From assembly GCF_900108245.1 (NCBI RefSeq), contig NZ_FNUY01000001.1, positions 868,001-932,000 of the forward strand: a DNA stretch of 64,000 nt, read 5' to 3'. Source of the stretch: Allobosea lathyri. Lineage in GTDB: Bacteria > Pseudomonadota > Alphaproteobacteria > Rhizobiales > Beijerinckiaceae. A program made the position numbers and the translations under genes. Below, piece after piece: positions 43,804 to 51,904 of this stretch; the stretch's first letter is position 1, and every line of letters begins with the position of its first letter. The notes beneath the pieces were generated by a model. That model was not told the DNA's origin and made no database searches. It saw only the letters and a list, made by a program, of their open reading frames with translations.

Positions 43804-45168
43804 TCACTGCACCGCGTTGTTCTCGACCCTGACCCCGGCCGCTCGTGCATCGGCGGCTTTGGTCAAATCTCCGGTCACGATCTTCCCATACTCGGTGCCG
43901 AGCACGGCGCCCTTCAGCGCCTCGGCGATGACGTTGTTGGCGATCAGGGTGTTGCGCTCCTTAGGCACCAGCGACACGGAGATGCCGATCCCGGTCTTGC
44001 GCACCATGTTGCCGGTGGCAACGAGGTTGCGCATGCCCCAGGACCAACCGAGCGAGATGCCGATCTCGCTGGCGTTCTCGATGACGTTGCCGGTCACCGT
44101 GGCTTCCGCCTCGACATGCACGCCGATGCCGCCGACCGGCCCCTTGCCCTTGGGGGCAAGGCCCTTCTGGGCGTTGCGGATGATGTTGTTGGCGAAGACC
44201 GAGAGCCGGCCGCCAAGGTCGAAATTGGTGATGTCGGCGCCCTGCGCGCAATCCTCGACGAGGTTGTTGGCGATGATCGCGCCCTCGAAGGCGAATTCGC
44301 TGTAGAGCGCGACCTCGCCGCAGCGCCGACCCTGATTGCCGAGGATCTGCACGCCCGAGCCGGAATTGTTGCGGATGAAGGTCAGCGCGCAATCGCGCAG
44401 GGTGTTGCCCTCGATGATGACCCCGCCGGCCTTGTAAAGGCTGATGCCGTTGCCGTTGGGGCCGTCGCCGCCGGCGTCCGAGCGAATGCGGTTGATGCGG
44501 TTGCTGCGCACGATCGACTGATCGTCTCCCGGCTGGCTGCGCCAGAGCTGGATGCCGTTATTGCCGCAATCCTCGACCTGGTTCTGCTCGATCGAGACGC
44601 CGCGCGAGTCCAGCGAGAACAGCGCGGAGTCTCGCATGCTGCGGAAGCGGTTCAATTGGATGCGACCGGCCGTGCGGCCCAGCACCAGGCCGACGGAGCC
44701 GGCATTGGCGAATTCGCAATCGCTCACGCTGAAATCGAGGACCTCCTCGGCGCTGACGAGCCCGCTCTTCTGGGTGGCTGGGATGTCAAGACCATCGAGC
44801 GACAGTCCGGAGAGCGAGGCCCGCTTGATCCGGCGTGCGAGCAGCATCGGTCCGCCCTGCGCCGTGACGAATTGCGTCGCGCCGGGAACGCCGATCAGAC
44901 GCGCGCCTTCGGGCAGGATGACATTGGCGATCCTGTAGCGGCCGGGCGCGACGACGAGCGGTGCATCGCGCTTGGCGGCTTCACCGAGCGCATTCTGCAA
45001 CTGGCGCGACTGGTCGTCCGTAGAGCCGGGACGCAGGCCGAACTGGGCCGCTTCCAGGCCGAATTGCCCAAGCGCACGCGCTTGGGCCTGCCCCGGCGCA
45101 GACAACAGCGGAACCGCGCCTGTGCCAAAAAGGGCCGCCGCCAGCAGCGAGCGCCTGGAAAGAGCCAT
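43804..45168 (-). CDS. TIGR03808-type twin-arginine-exported beta-helix repeat protein
   Basis: A 454-residue exported protein. The N-terminus MALSRRSLLAAALFGTGAVP has the twin-arginine motif SRRSLLA, so it is probably exported folded by Tat. The mature part starts at GLRPGSTDDQSRQLQNALGEA and then forms a right-handed parallel beta-helix of many N-x-I/V units (VEDCGNNGIQLW, NRINRIRS, IIEGNTLRDC, IIANNLVEDC, ITNF, VTGNVIENASEIGISL), resembling pectate-lyase-like enzymes. TIGR03808 is an uncharacterised family limited to Rhizobiales relatives. The start is fixed by GGAGG upstream. It is convergent with the TadG-like gene. Confidence 0.85.
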   Translation of the reverse strand: MALSRRSLLAAALFGTGAVPLLSAPGQAQARALGQFGLEAAQFGLRPGSTDDQSRQLQNALGEAAKRDAPLVVAPGRYRIANVILPEGARLIGVPGATQFVTAQGGPMLLARRIKRASLSGLSLDGLDIPATQKSGLVSAEEVLDFSVSDCEFANAGSVGLVLGRTAGRIQLNRFRSMRDSALFSLDSRGVSIEQNQVEDCGNNGIQLWRSQPGDDQSIVRSNRINRIRSDAGGDGPNGNGISLYKAGGVIIEGNTLRDCALTFIRNNSGSGVQILGNQGRRCGEVALYSEFAFEGAIIANNLVEDCAQGADITNFDLGGRLSVFANNIIRNAQKGLAPKGKGPVGGIGVHVEAEATVTGNVIENASEIGISLGWSWGMRNLVATGNMVRKTGIGISVSLVPKERNTLIANNVIAEALKGAVLGTEYGKIVTGDLTKAADARAAGVRVENNAVQ

Positions 45169-45237
45169 GGAATCCTCCGTGATCGCCTGACGCTTCAAGC
45201 CGCATGCCGCGCCGGCCCGTGTCACCACGGGACGGCC

Positions 45238-45855
45238 TTAGCGTCCGGCGCGCGCCATTGTCCGGCCTATCGCCGCCAAGCTGCTCGCGAGAACCTGCAT
45301 ATCCGGCCTGAACGTCGCAACGCGATGCTTCGGCCGCACGCCCGCGTGAGGCCGCAGCCAGGGCACATGCACGAACAGGACAGACGTGTCGCTGCCTCTG
45401 GTTTGCGCCAGCACGGCGGCATAGCTGGCATCGCATAGATAGCGCCCCGCCGAAGGGGAGAGGTGGGCGCGGATGCCGCGTTGCCTGAGAGCCGCGAGCG
45501 CACCTTGCGCATTGGCTGTCGTCCTGCTGGGCAAAGCGGGCAGCGCCTTGCGTGCCTTCGGCGTTTCGCCCGTTGCGTCGGGATGAAGCGGGCTGGCATG
45601 CCCACGTGCGAAAAGCTCGACGCGGACGAAGCGGGCGCGGGCTGCAAGCCCGAGCATCAGGACGGCCTTTGGCTGCGCTGTCGCCAGATGCTCCCGCAGG
45701 GCGGGCAAGCCGGCGCAATAGCTGGTCTCGAGGACGAGCGCCCCAGCATTCAACCCGGAGCGGGCCAGGCGCGAGGCGACGGCGCGGGCCAGCCTTGCCG
45801 TCGGGTTGACCCGCACATGCGGGAAGGGGCCGAAGCCGGTGATCAGGATGTCCAT
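45238..45855 (-). CDS. pcp: Pyroglutamyl-peptidase I-like cysteine peptidase (C15)
   Basis: A 205-residue peptidase C15 family member, removing N-terminal pyroglutamate from peptides. The start ILITGFGPFPHVRVNPT is family-typical. The catalytic triad is Glu80 (FVRVELFARG), Cys141 (GRYLCDAS) and His163 (LFVHVP). Sequence between Glu80 and Cys141 is rather diverged (ALPALPSRTTANAQG), so specificity may differ from standard Pcp. It starts 17 bases after the meaB stop on the same strand, suggesting co-transcription without an obvious functional link. Confidence 0.85.
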   Translation of the reverse strand: MDILITGFGPFPHVRVNPTARLARAVASRLARSGLNAGALVLETSYCAGLPALREHLATAQPKAVLMLGLAARARFVRVELFARGHASPLHPDATGETPKARKALPALPSRTTANAQGALAALRQRGIRAHLSPSAGRYLCDASYAAVLAQTRGSDTSVLFVHVPWLRPHAGVRPKHRVATFRPDMQVLASSLAAIGRTMARAGR

Positions 45856-45872
45856 CGCGCCAGCATCCCTCG

Positions 45873-46859
45873 TCAAAGCCCCAGCGCTTTCGCGATTTCC
45901 TCGGCCGCGAGCGTTGCCGTCAACTCGCCTGCCGCCACGGCACGCTCAAGCTCGGGCGTGCGCGCCTTCAGGGCGGGATCGTGCCGGAGTTTGGCCTGCA
46001 GCCTGTCCTGCACCATCGCCCACATCCATTTGACGTCCTGCCGGCGGCGGCGCTCCGCGATCAGCCCCTTGGCTTCGTGCCGGGCATGATGATCCATGAT
46101 CTTCGTCCAGAGCGCATCGAGACCTTCGCCCGTCAGCCCCGAGATCGTCACCACCGGCGTCGACCACAGGGCCGATGCGGGCGCCAGGATGTGCAGCGCT
46201 GCCCTGTATTGCGCGGCAGCGGCGCGTGCGGCATTCGCCCCGTTGCCGTCAGCCTTGTTGACGGCAATCATGTCGGCCAGCTCGATGATCCCCTTCTTGA
46301 TGCCTTGCAGCTCGTCGCCGGCATTGGGCAGCATCAGCACCAGGAAGAAGTCGGTGAGATCAGCGACGGCCGTCTCGGACTGCCCGACGCCGACTGTCTC
46401 GACCAGGATGATGTCGAAGCCCGCCGCCTCGCAAAGCAGCATGGTCTCGCGCGTCTTGGCGGCGACCCCGCCCAGGGTGCCCGAGGAAGGCGAGGGCCGG
46501 ATATAGGCGTTGGGATCAACCGCCAGACGGGCCATGCGGGTCTTGTCGCCGAGGATCGAGCCGCCGGTGCGGCTCGATGACGGGTCTACGGCCAGCACGG
46601 CGACCTTGTGGCCCTTGGCGGTGAGATAGGTGCCGAGCGCATCGATCGCCGTCGACTTGCCGACGCCGGGCACGCCGGTGATGCCGACGCGCAGCGCACC
46701 ACCCGTTCGCGGCAACAGCCGCTGGATCAGGGCCTGCGCCTGCTCGCGATGGTCGGCGCGGCGGGATTCCGCAAGCGTGATGGCGCGCGCCAGAGCTGCC
46801 CGCTCACCGGCGAGAATCGCGTCGTCCAGCGTAGCGGGAGGGGCGGTGACATCAGTCAT
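45873..46859 (-). CDS. meaB: Methylmalonyl-CoA mutase-associated GTPase MeaB
   Basis: A 328-residue G3E GTPase that delivers and protects adenosylcobalamin in methylmalonyl-CoA mutase. P-loop [12 protein letters not shown] at residues 59-70, then [19 protein letters not shown] (switch and Mg2+ region), ETVGVGQSE (G3), and NKADG (G4). The length fits the family. The mutase it serves is encoded at 57.4-62.4 kb in this window but about 11 kb away, so the two are not one operon here. The start at 46859 is used; a longer frame to 46874 adds only five residues. Confidence 0.95.
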   Translation of the reverse strand: MTDVTAPPATLDDAILAGERAALARAITLAESRRADHREQAQALIQRLLPRTGGALRVGITGVPGVGKSTAIDALGTYLTAKGHKVAVLAVDPSSSRTGGSILGDKTRMARLAVDPNAYIRPSPSSGTLGGVAAKTRETMLLCEAAGFDIILVETVGVGQSETAVADLTDFFLVLMLPNAGDELQGIKKGIIELADMIAVNKADGNGANAARAAAAQYRAALHILAPASALWSTPVVTISGLTGEGLDALWTKIMDHHARHEAKGLIAERRRRQDVKWMWAMVQDRLQAKLRHDPALKARTPELERAVAAGELTATLAAEEIAKALGL

Positions 46860-47006
46860 ATCGCCAAGTAGCAAGGCTTCCGGCCGCGCGACAAGGCTTC
46901 GTCTCGCTCATCCAGAGTTTCCCGCGATCTCCGCGTGCACCGGTAATTCATCACTGTGTCACGGAAGCATCTTGATCATCGCTGCCTTGGATGAGACCAG
47001 TTCGAC

Positions 47007-48164
47007 ATGATGTGCGCGGCGTTGCGGCTTCGGCTGTTTGGATTGGTTCTGGTCGCACCGTTGGCGCTTGGCGCATGCGGCACGCCGCGGACATTGCTGG
47101 TCACTTCGGCCCAGAAGGCTGACATCGCCGGCAGGGTCGAGGTCTTCGTCGCAACGACGCGCCAAACCTCGAATGAGCCGCAATATTTCAGCGGCGAGCG
47201 CGCGCCCCGTCTGGCTTTCGCGAAGCTCGAGGTCACCGTCCCGCGCGACCATAAGCCCGGTGAGCTGGAACTGCCCGACAGCGGCGCGACCGATCCCGCG
47301 CGCCATTTCGCGGTCACCTCGGTCAAGCGCCTCGATCTTGCGCCGGTTGTTGCCGAGGTCCGCAGGGAGATCCTGGCGCGCCCGGCCTCGGAGCGAGACG
47401 TCCTCGTCTTCGTCCATGGCTACAACACGAATTTCGCGGATGCGGTCTATCGCTTCGCCCAGATCGTCTATGATTCAGGCTTCAAGGGCGTGCCGGTGCT
47501 GTTCACCTGGCCTTCGCGCGGCGAGCTCCTGCAATACCCCTATGATCGCGAAAGCGCGTTCTACTCGCGCGATTTCCTCGAAGCCAACCTGCGCGCGATC
47601 TCCCGCGATCTCGGCACGACGCGGATCGACGTTCTCGCGCATTCGATGGGCACGTTCCTGACGCTGGAGGCGCTGCGCCAGGCCTCGATCCGCGGCGACG
47701 GCACCTTCGGAGGCAAGCTTCGCGATGTCATCCTGGCTGCGCCCGATGTCGATCTCGACGTCTTCAAGACGCAGATGCGCGAGATCAAGCGGCCGGTGAC
47801 GGTCTTTGTTTCGGCCGACGACAAGGCGCTCGAATTCTCGCGCCGCTTCGCCGGGGACAAGACGCGGCTTGGCGCGATCTCCGCCAAGGACACCGAGATC
47901 GTCACCGATCTGTCGAAGCTCGGCGCGACGATCATCGACCTGTCGGAGATATCGAGCAGCGATTCCCTCAATCATGCCAAATTCGCAGCCTCGCCCAAGG
48001 TCGTGCAGCTGATCGGCCGCCGCCTGCAGGCCGACAAGGGCATCGCCACCGCCGGACCGCGCTTCGGCGACAAGCTCGGCGACATTGCCGGCGGCCTCGT
48101 GGGTACGGTCGGCTCGACCGTCGATCTGGTGGTCACCGCGCCCGGCGCCGTCATCGGCCGCTGA
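47007..48164 (+). CDS. DUF900 alpha/beta hydrolase lipoprotein, copy 1
   Basis: A 385-residue lipoprotein hydrolase. The lipobox is LALGAC near residue 24, following a basic, hydrophobic start. The DUF900 core holds VFVHGYNTNFADAVYR (the HGYN oxyanion motif), the nucleophile elbow in DVLAHSMGTFLTLEAL, and an acid probably in VSADDKALE. A second copy follows at 48302 with long identical DNA segments. Substrate and role are not known; the family is often described as lipase/esterase-like. A hydrophobic, Gly/Val-rich C-terminal tail follows the core. Start 47007 or 47010. Confidence 0.82.
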   Translation: MMCAALRLRLFGLVLVAPLALGACGTPRTLLVTSAQKADIAGRVEVFVATTRQTSNEPQYFSGERAPRLAFAKLEVTVPRDHKPGELELPDSGATDPARHFAVTSVKRLDLAPVVAEVRREILARPASERDVLVFVHGYNTNFADAVYRFAQIVYDSGFKGVPVLFTWPSRGELLQYPYDRESAFYSRDFLEANLRAISRDLGTTRIDVLAHSMGTFLTLEALRQASIRGDGTFGGKLRDVILAAPDVDLDVFKTQMREIKRPVTVFVSADDKALEFSRRFAGDKTRLGAISAKDTEIVTDLSKLGATIIDLSEISSSDSLNHAKFAASPKVVQLIGRRLQADKGIATAGPRFGDKLGDIAGGLVGTVGSTVDLVVTAPGAVIGR

Positions 48165-48301
48165 GGCTCTCCCATCCGGCTGTGGCCAATCGGCCACCGC
48201 CGGCCGCATTCCCCCGGCCGCCCATGCATCGCCGCATTCTGGCCGCGTTGGCCTTTGATTAAGGCCTGATTGGCTAGACCAGCCACTTCTCGATCTCATG
48301 G

Positions 48302-49312
48302 ATGCCCGATTCGATGCCAGGTTCTCGGCACGCTATCTCTCGCCGGCTGGCGCTGGCCGCATCGCTTTCGCTCGTGCTCTCGGCCTGTGCCCAGACTGAG
48401 GCGAGCGTTTCGCCGTTTTCCGAGCCGACGCGCGCCGATGCCTCGGCTCTCGGCAAGGATCCGACGCTGCTCGTCGTCACCACGCGCAAGCCGTCGGGGC
48501 CTGTCGCTCCCTTCTTCGGCTCCGACCGTGGCAATCTGACCTTCGCGGAGGCGCAGATGTCGCCGCCCGGCCGCGGGATTGCCGGGCAGGTGTCCTCCGT
48601 CGTCAACGGGGACTGGGCCGTGCTGGGTGTCAGCAACCGCACATCGAATGAGGCCGCGCGCGCCTTCGCCGAGGCTGCGAACGGACGCGACGTGCTGCTC
48701 TATGTGCACGGCTACAACGAGACCTTCGAATCGGCGGCCCGCAGTGCCGCCCAGCTGTCGCACTCGCTCGAATTCCAGGGCCGCACCGCGATGTTCAGCT
48801 GGCCGTCCGGGGGCAAGCTCTTCGACTACGCCTATGATCGCGAAAGCGCGCTGTGGTCGCGCGACGGCTTCGTGCAGGCGCTCAAGGCGCTGGTTGCGAA
48901 CCCGACGGTCGGACGCATCCATATCGTCGCGCATTCGATGGGCACGTTCCTGACTTTGGAAGGCCTGCGCGAATTGCGCGAATCCTCCGACGTCTATGCC
49001 CGCATCGGCTCAGTCATCCTGGCGTCGCCCGATATCGACATCGATGCCTTCGAGCAGACCGTCTCCAAGCTCGGGCCGCTCGCGCGCCGCATGACGCTGA
49101 TCATCGATCCCGGCGACCGCGCCCTGGCGATCTCGGCCCGGCTTGCAGGCGGTGTCGCCCGCGCCGGCGCTGCCGACCGCTCGCGGCTGGAAGCGCTCGG
49201 CGTGCGCGTCGCCGACACTTCGGGACGCGGCTGGAGCATGCTCCGGCATGACCTCTTCCTCTCGAACAGCGAGGTCACGATGGTCGTCCGACGGGCGATG
49301 GACCGTTCCTGA
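48302..49312 (+). CDS. DUF900 alpha/beta hydrolase lipoprotein, copy 2
   Basis: A 336-residue paralogue of the preceding gene, lacking its long tail. Lipobox LVLSAC follows a signal peptide (AISRRLALAASLSLVLSAC). It has LYVHGYNETFES (HGYN) and AHSMGTFLTLEGL (GxSxG elbow), and AIDPGDRALAIS-like acid loop. Two exact DNA stretches are shared with copy 1: 28 bases at 47635-47662 and 48927-48954, and 20 bases at 47539-47558 and 48831-48850. These cover the catalytic-elbow and conserved YDRESA regions. Starts at 48302 or 48314 are possible. Confidence 0.82.
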   Translation: MPDSMPGSRHAISRRLALAASLSLVLSACAQTEASVSPFSEPTRADASALGKDPTLLVVTTRKPSGPVAPFFGSDRGNLTFAEAQMSPPGRGIAGQVSSVVNGDWAVLGVSNRTSNEAARAFAEAANGRDVLLYVHGYNETFESAARSAAQLSHSLEFQGRTAMFSWPSGGKLFDYAYDRESALWSRDGFVQALKALVANPTVGRIHIVAHSMGTFLTLEGLRELRESSDVYARIGSVILASPDIDIDAFEQTVSKLGPLARRMTLIIDPGDRALAISARLAGGVARAGAADRSRLEALGVRVADTSGRGWSMLRHDLFLSNSEVTMVVRRAMDRS

Positions 49313-49352
49313 AACCGGGGCAGCCGAGGCGTTGTTCGCTCGCCAGTGACGC

Positions 49353-49811
49353 TCAGATCGGCGGCAGGCCGATACGCTTCTTGATCGTCGCCATCGCGAA
49401 GTTGGATTCGACCGACTGGATGCATTTCAGCCGCGTCACCTTCTGCTTCAGGAAGCGCTCATACCCGTCGATGCCATCCGTCAGGACGCGCAGAAGATAA
49501 TCCTGCGTGCCGGTCATCAGGTAGCATTCGGCGACCTCGCTCCAGCCTTCGACGGCCTTCTCGAACTCGGCGATATGCTCCTGCGTCTGCTGGGTCAGCC
49601 GCACCGACACGAAAACGCTGAAGGGCAGGCCATAGGCTTTCGGGTCGACGATGGCCGAATAGCCCTGGATGACGCCGGTCTCCTCCAGCCGCTTCAGGCG
49701 GCGCAGACAGGGCGTCGGCGAGAGCCCGATCTTCTGCGACAGCTCCTGATTAGTGATCCGGCCATCCTCCTGGAGCAATGCAAGTATACGGCGATCGGTC
49801 GTATCGAGCAT
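49353..49811 (-). CDS. Lrp/AsnC-family transcriptional regulator
   Basis: A 152-residue regulator: helix-turn-helix at about residues 20-42 (NQELSQKIGLSPTPCLRRLKRLEETG) and a RAM effector domain with LPFSVFVSVRL and GTQDYLLRV. Divergent from a methionine-gamma-lyase-type gene, 158 bases away, which it likely controls in response to an amino acid such as methionine. The start at 49811 has a GGAG site upstream. Inverted repeats GATTGTTG/CAACAATC in the shared region may be its sites. Confidence 0.92.
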   Translation of the reverse strand: MLDTTDRRILALLQEDGRITNQELSQKIGLSPTPCLRRLKRLEETGVIQGYSAIVDPKAYGLPFSVFVSVRLTQQTQEHIAEFEKAVEGWSEVAECYLMTGTQDYLLRVLTDGIDGYERFLKQKVTRLKCIQSVESNFAMATIKKRIGLPPI

Positions 49812-49830
49812 GATATGCTCTCCGTTGAAC

Positions 49831-49900
49831 GATTGTTGGCAGGAAGCTGCACAGGCCATTCTATGGTGAGTGCGATCAGCCAAGCAATGCTGCAACAATC
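49831..49900. promoter_or_regulatory. Inverted repeat pair in the Lrp-lyase divergent promoter
   Basis: GATTGTTG (49831-49838) and CAACAATC (49893-49900) are exact complements in opposite orientation, with about 62 bases between centres (about six helical turns). This spacing suits Lrp octamers that wrap DNA. No direct evidence of binding. Confidence 0.55.
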
Positions 49901-49969
49901 CGATTATTCTGAAGGCGAGGCGGCCGGGCTTACGGGGACGGACCGCATGCGACAACGGAGGAAGCGACC

Positions 49970-51253
49970 ATGAGCGGCGACAGCTATCACAAGGACCGGA
50001 TTTCCAACCGCAAGCTGCATCCGGAAACGCTGATGATGGGCTTCGGCTATTCGCCGGCCATGTCTGAAGGGTCGCTGAAGCCGCCGATCTTCCTGACCTC
50101 GACCTTCGTTTTCGAGAATGCCCAACAGGGCAAGGACTTCTTCGACCTGACATCGGGCCGCCGCCGGCCCAATCCCGGGGAGAAGTCCGGCCTCGTCTAC
50201 TCGCGCTTCAACCACCCCAACATGGAAATCCTCGAGGATCGCCTTGCGATCTGGGACGAGGCCGAGAAATGCGCCGTCTTCGCCTCGGGCATGGCGGCGA
50301 TCGCCACGACCTGCTTCGCCTTCCTGAGGCCGGGCGACACGGTGATCCATTCGCGCCCGCTCTATGGCGGCACCGAAACGCTGCTGAAGAACCAGATGGG
50401 CGCCTTCGGCGTGATCCCCTTCGGCTTCACCGACGGTCTCGACATCGAGCAGATGCGCGCCACCGCCAAGGCCGCGGCTGCGAAAGGCCGGGTCGGCATG
50501 ATCCTGGTCGAGACGCCGGCGAACCCGACCAATGGGCTGGTCGATCTCGCCGCCTGCGCGCTGATCGCCGACGAGCTTGAGAAGTCGCAGGGCCACCGCC
50601 CGCCGGTCGTGGTCGACAACACCATGCTCGGGCCGAAATACCAGAAGCCGCTGAAGCAGGGCGCCGATCTCTCGCTGCTCTCGCTGACGAAATATGTCGG
50701 CGGGCACTCGGACCTCGTCGGCGGCTCTATCAGCGGGTCGGAGGCGCTGGTGCGGCAGGTCAAGAGCTGGCGCGGTTCGCTGGGCACGCAGCTCGATCCC
50801 AACTCCTGCTGGATGCTGATGCGCTCGCTAGAAACGCTCGACATTCGCATGAGCCGCGCCAACGAGAACGCCAAGCTGGTCGCTGAGTATCTCTCAGCCC
50901 ATCCGAAGGTGGCCAAGGTCCACTATCTCGGCGATCTCAAGGACGGCGATCCGCGCAAGGCGGTGTTCGACCGGCAGTGCACGGCGGCCGGATCGACCTT
51001 CGCCTTCGACGTGAAGGGCGGAGAGAAGGAGGCCTTCGCGCTCCTCGACAACCTCCAGATCATGAAGCTCGCGGTCAGCCTCGGTGGTACCGAGACGCTC
51101 GTGTCGCATCCCGCCGCGATGACGCATTCCGGCGTGGCGCGCGAACTGCGCGAGGAGATTGGCCTGACCGATGCCCTGATCCGCATCTCCGTCGGCATCG
51201 AGAACATCGAGGACCTGATCTCGGATCTGGCCCAGGCGCTGGAGGCGGTTTGA
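49970..51253 (+). CDS. Methionine gamma-lyase / cystathionine gamma-synthase family PLP enzyme
   Basis: A 427-residue Cys/Met-metabolism PLP enzyme. The internal aldimine Lys is in SLLSLTKYVGGHSDLVGG; VYSRFNHPNMEILEDRLA is the conserved substrate and cofactor region; and ETPANPTNG and VVVDNTMLGPKYQKPL are family blocks. The N-terminus MSGDSYHKDRISNRKLHPETLMMGFGYSP is a bit longer than in E. coli MetB. With the divergent Lrp regulator, methionine or a related sulfur amino acid is the probable effector and substrate; lyase versus synthase activity cannot be told apart from sequence alone. Confidence 0.88.
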   Translation: MSGDSYHKDRISNRKLHPETLMMGFGYSPAMSEGSLKPPIFLTSTFVFENAQQGKDFFDLTSGRRRPNPGEKSGLVYSRFNHPNMEILEDRLAIWDEAEKCAVFASGMAAIATTCFAFLRPGDTVIHSRPLYGGTETLLKNQMGAFGVIPFGFTDGLDIEQMRATAKAAAAKGRVGMILVETPANPTNGLVDLAACALIADELEKSQGHRPPVVVDNTMLGPKYQKPLKQGADLSLLSLTKYVGGHSDLVGGSISGSEALVRQVKSWRGSLGTQLDPNSCWMLMRSLETLDIRMSRANENAKLVAEYLSAHPKVAKVHYLGDLKDGDPRKAVFDRQCTAAGSTFAFDVKGGEKEAFALLDNLQIMKLAVSLGGTETLVSHPAAMTHSGVARELREEIGLTDALIRISVGIENIEDLISDLAQALEAV

Positions 51254-51280
51254 GGCTTCGGCCCCGGATCGCACCTGTTG

Positions 51281-51604
51281 TCAGGCGAGGCCCAGAAAAA
51301 GCGCAAGCGATCGATTGACCGCGATCGTCGTTTCCGGGTCGAGCCGGCCGAACCGTTGGCCGATCCGGCCGCGCTTCACGGACATGACCTTGTCGATCAT
51401 GATCTGGGAAGGCAGCCGCAGGCCATTGGTTTCGTTCGGCTCGACAGACAGTCTGATCAAGGGCGCATCGACCGTCTCGCTCGATATAAGCAGGACGGTC
51501 ACTGTACCGGTCAGTTCGAACTGGTCGGACTGTATAACGAGCGCAGGGCGGGGCTTTCCGAAGTCCCCGCTCATCGCGACAGTAACGAGATCGCCGCGTT
51601 TCAT
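51281..51604 (-). CDS. PemK/MazF-family mRNA interferase toxin
   Basis: A 107-residue MazF/PemK-fold endoribonuclease. The start MKRGDLVTVAMSGDFGKPRPALVIQSD carries the conserved RGDL and KPRPALV motifs. The later SQIMIDKVMSVKRGRIGQRFG is also typical. Such toxins cleave mRNA at specific short sites when the antitoxin is lost. The start overlaps the antitoxin stop by 4 bases (ATGA), so translation is coupled. Confidence 0.92.
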   Translation of the reverse strand: MKRGDLVTVAMSGDFGKPRPALVIQSDQFELTGTVTVLLISSETVDAPLIRLSVEPNETNGLRLPSQIMIDKVMSVKRGRIGQRFGRLDPETTIAVNRSLALFLGLA

Positions 51605-51822
51605 TCGCTGGGATCGTCCAGATCAGTCAGGGCCGCGTCCAGGAAATCGCCAAGGCCGACGTCGCGAGCGTCCGCAGACGCGACGAGCAACGATTGCCGG
51701 CGGCATTCCGCCGCAAAGCCGGGCTTGCGCGTATCCGGGACCCATATCTGCAAAGGTCTCAGACCTGCCGCCCGCAGAGCATCGCGGCGCTTTTGCACAC
51801 GTTGATTGGTCGGCGTCGGCAT
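51601..51822 (-). CDS. MazE-family antitoxin (DUF3018-type)
   Basis: A 73-residue antitoxin whose gene precedes the toxin. N-terminus MPTPTNQRVQKRRDALRAAGLRPLQIWVPDTRKPGF is the DNA-binding part of the short antitoxin MazE family and the C-terminus (ASADARDVGLGDFLDAALTDLDD) is acidic, suited to wrap the toxin. RBS GGAG/AGGA precede the ATG. A perfect 12-base palindrome 21 bases upstream is the likely autoregulation site. Confidence 0.9.
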   Translation of the reverse strand: MPTPTNQRVQKRRDALRAAGLRPLQIWVPDTRKPGFAAECRRQSLLVASADARDVGLGDFLDAALTDLDDPSE

Positions 51823-51842
51823 GCGTCCTGCTCCGTCTATTC

Positions 51843-51854
51843 GTTACATGTAAC
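51843..51854. promoter_or_regulatory. Palindromic operator candidate of the toxin-antitoxin operon
   Basis: GTTACATGTAAC is a perfect 12-base palindrome, 21 bases upstream of the antitoxin start. This is where antitoxin and toxin-antitoxin complexes usually bind to repress their own promoter. Confidence 0.65.
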
Positions 51855-51904
51855 AAATTGAAGGCACATTCTCAACAGGGTTTCTGCGCTCTGTGTTTGG
51901 CAAT

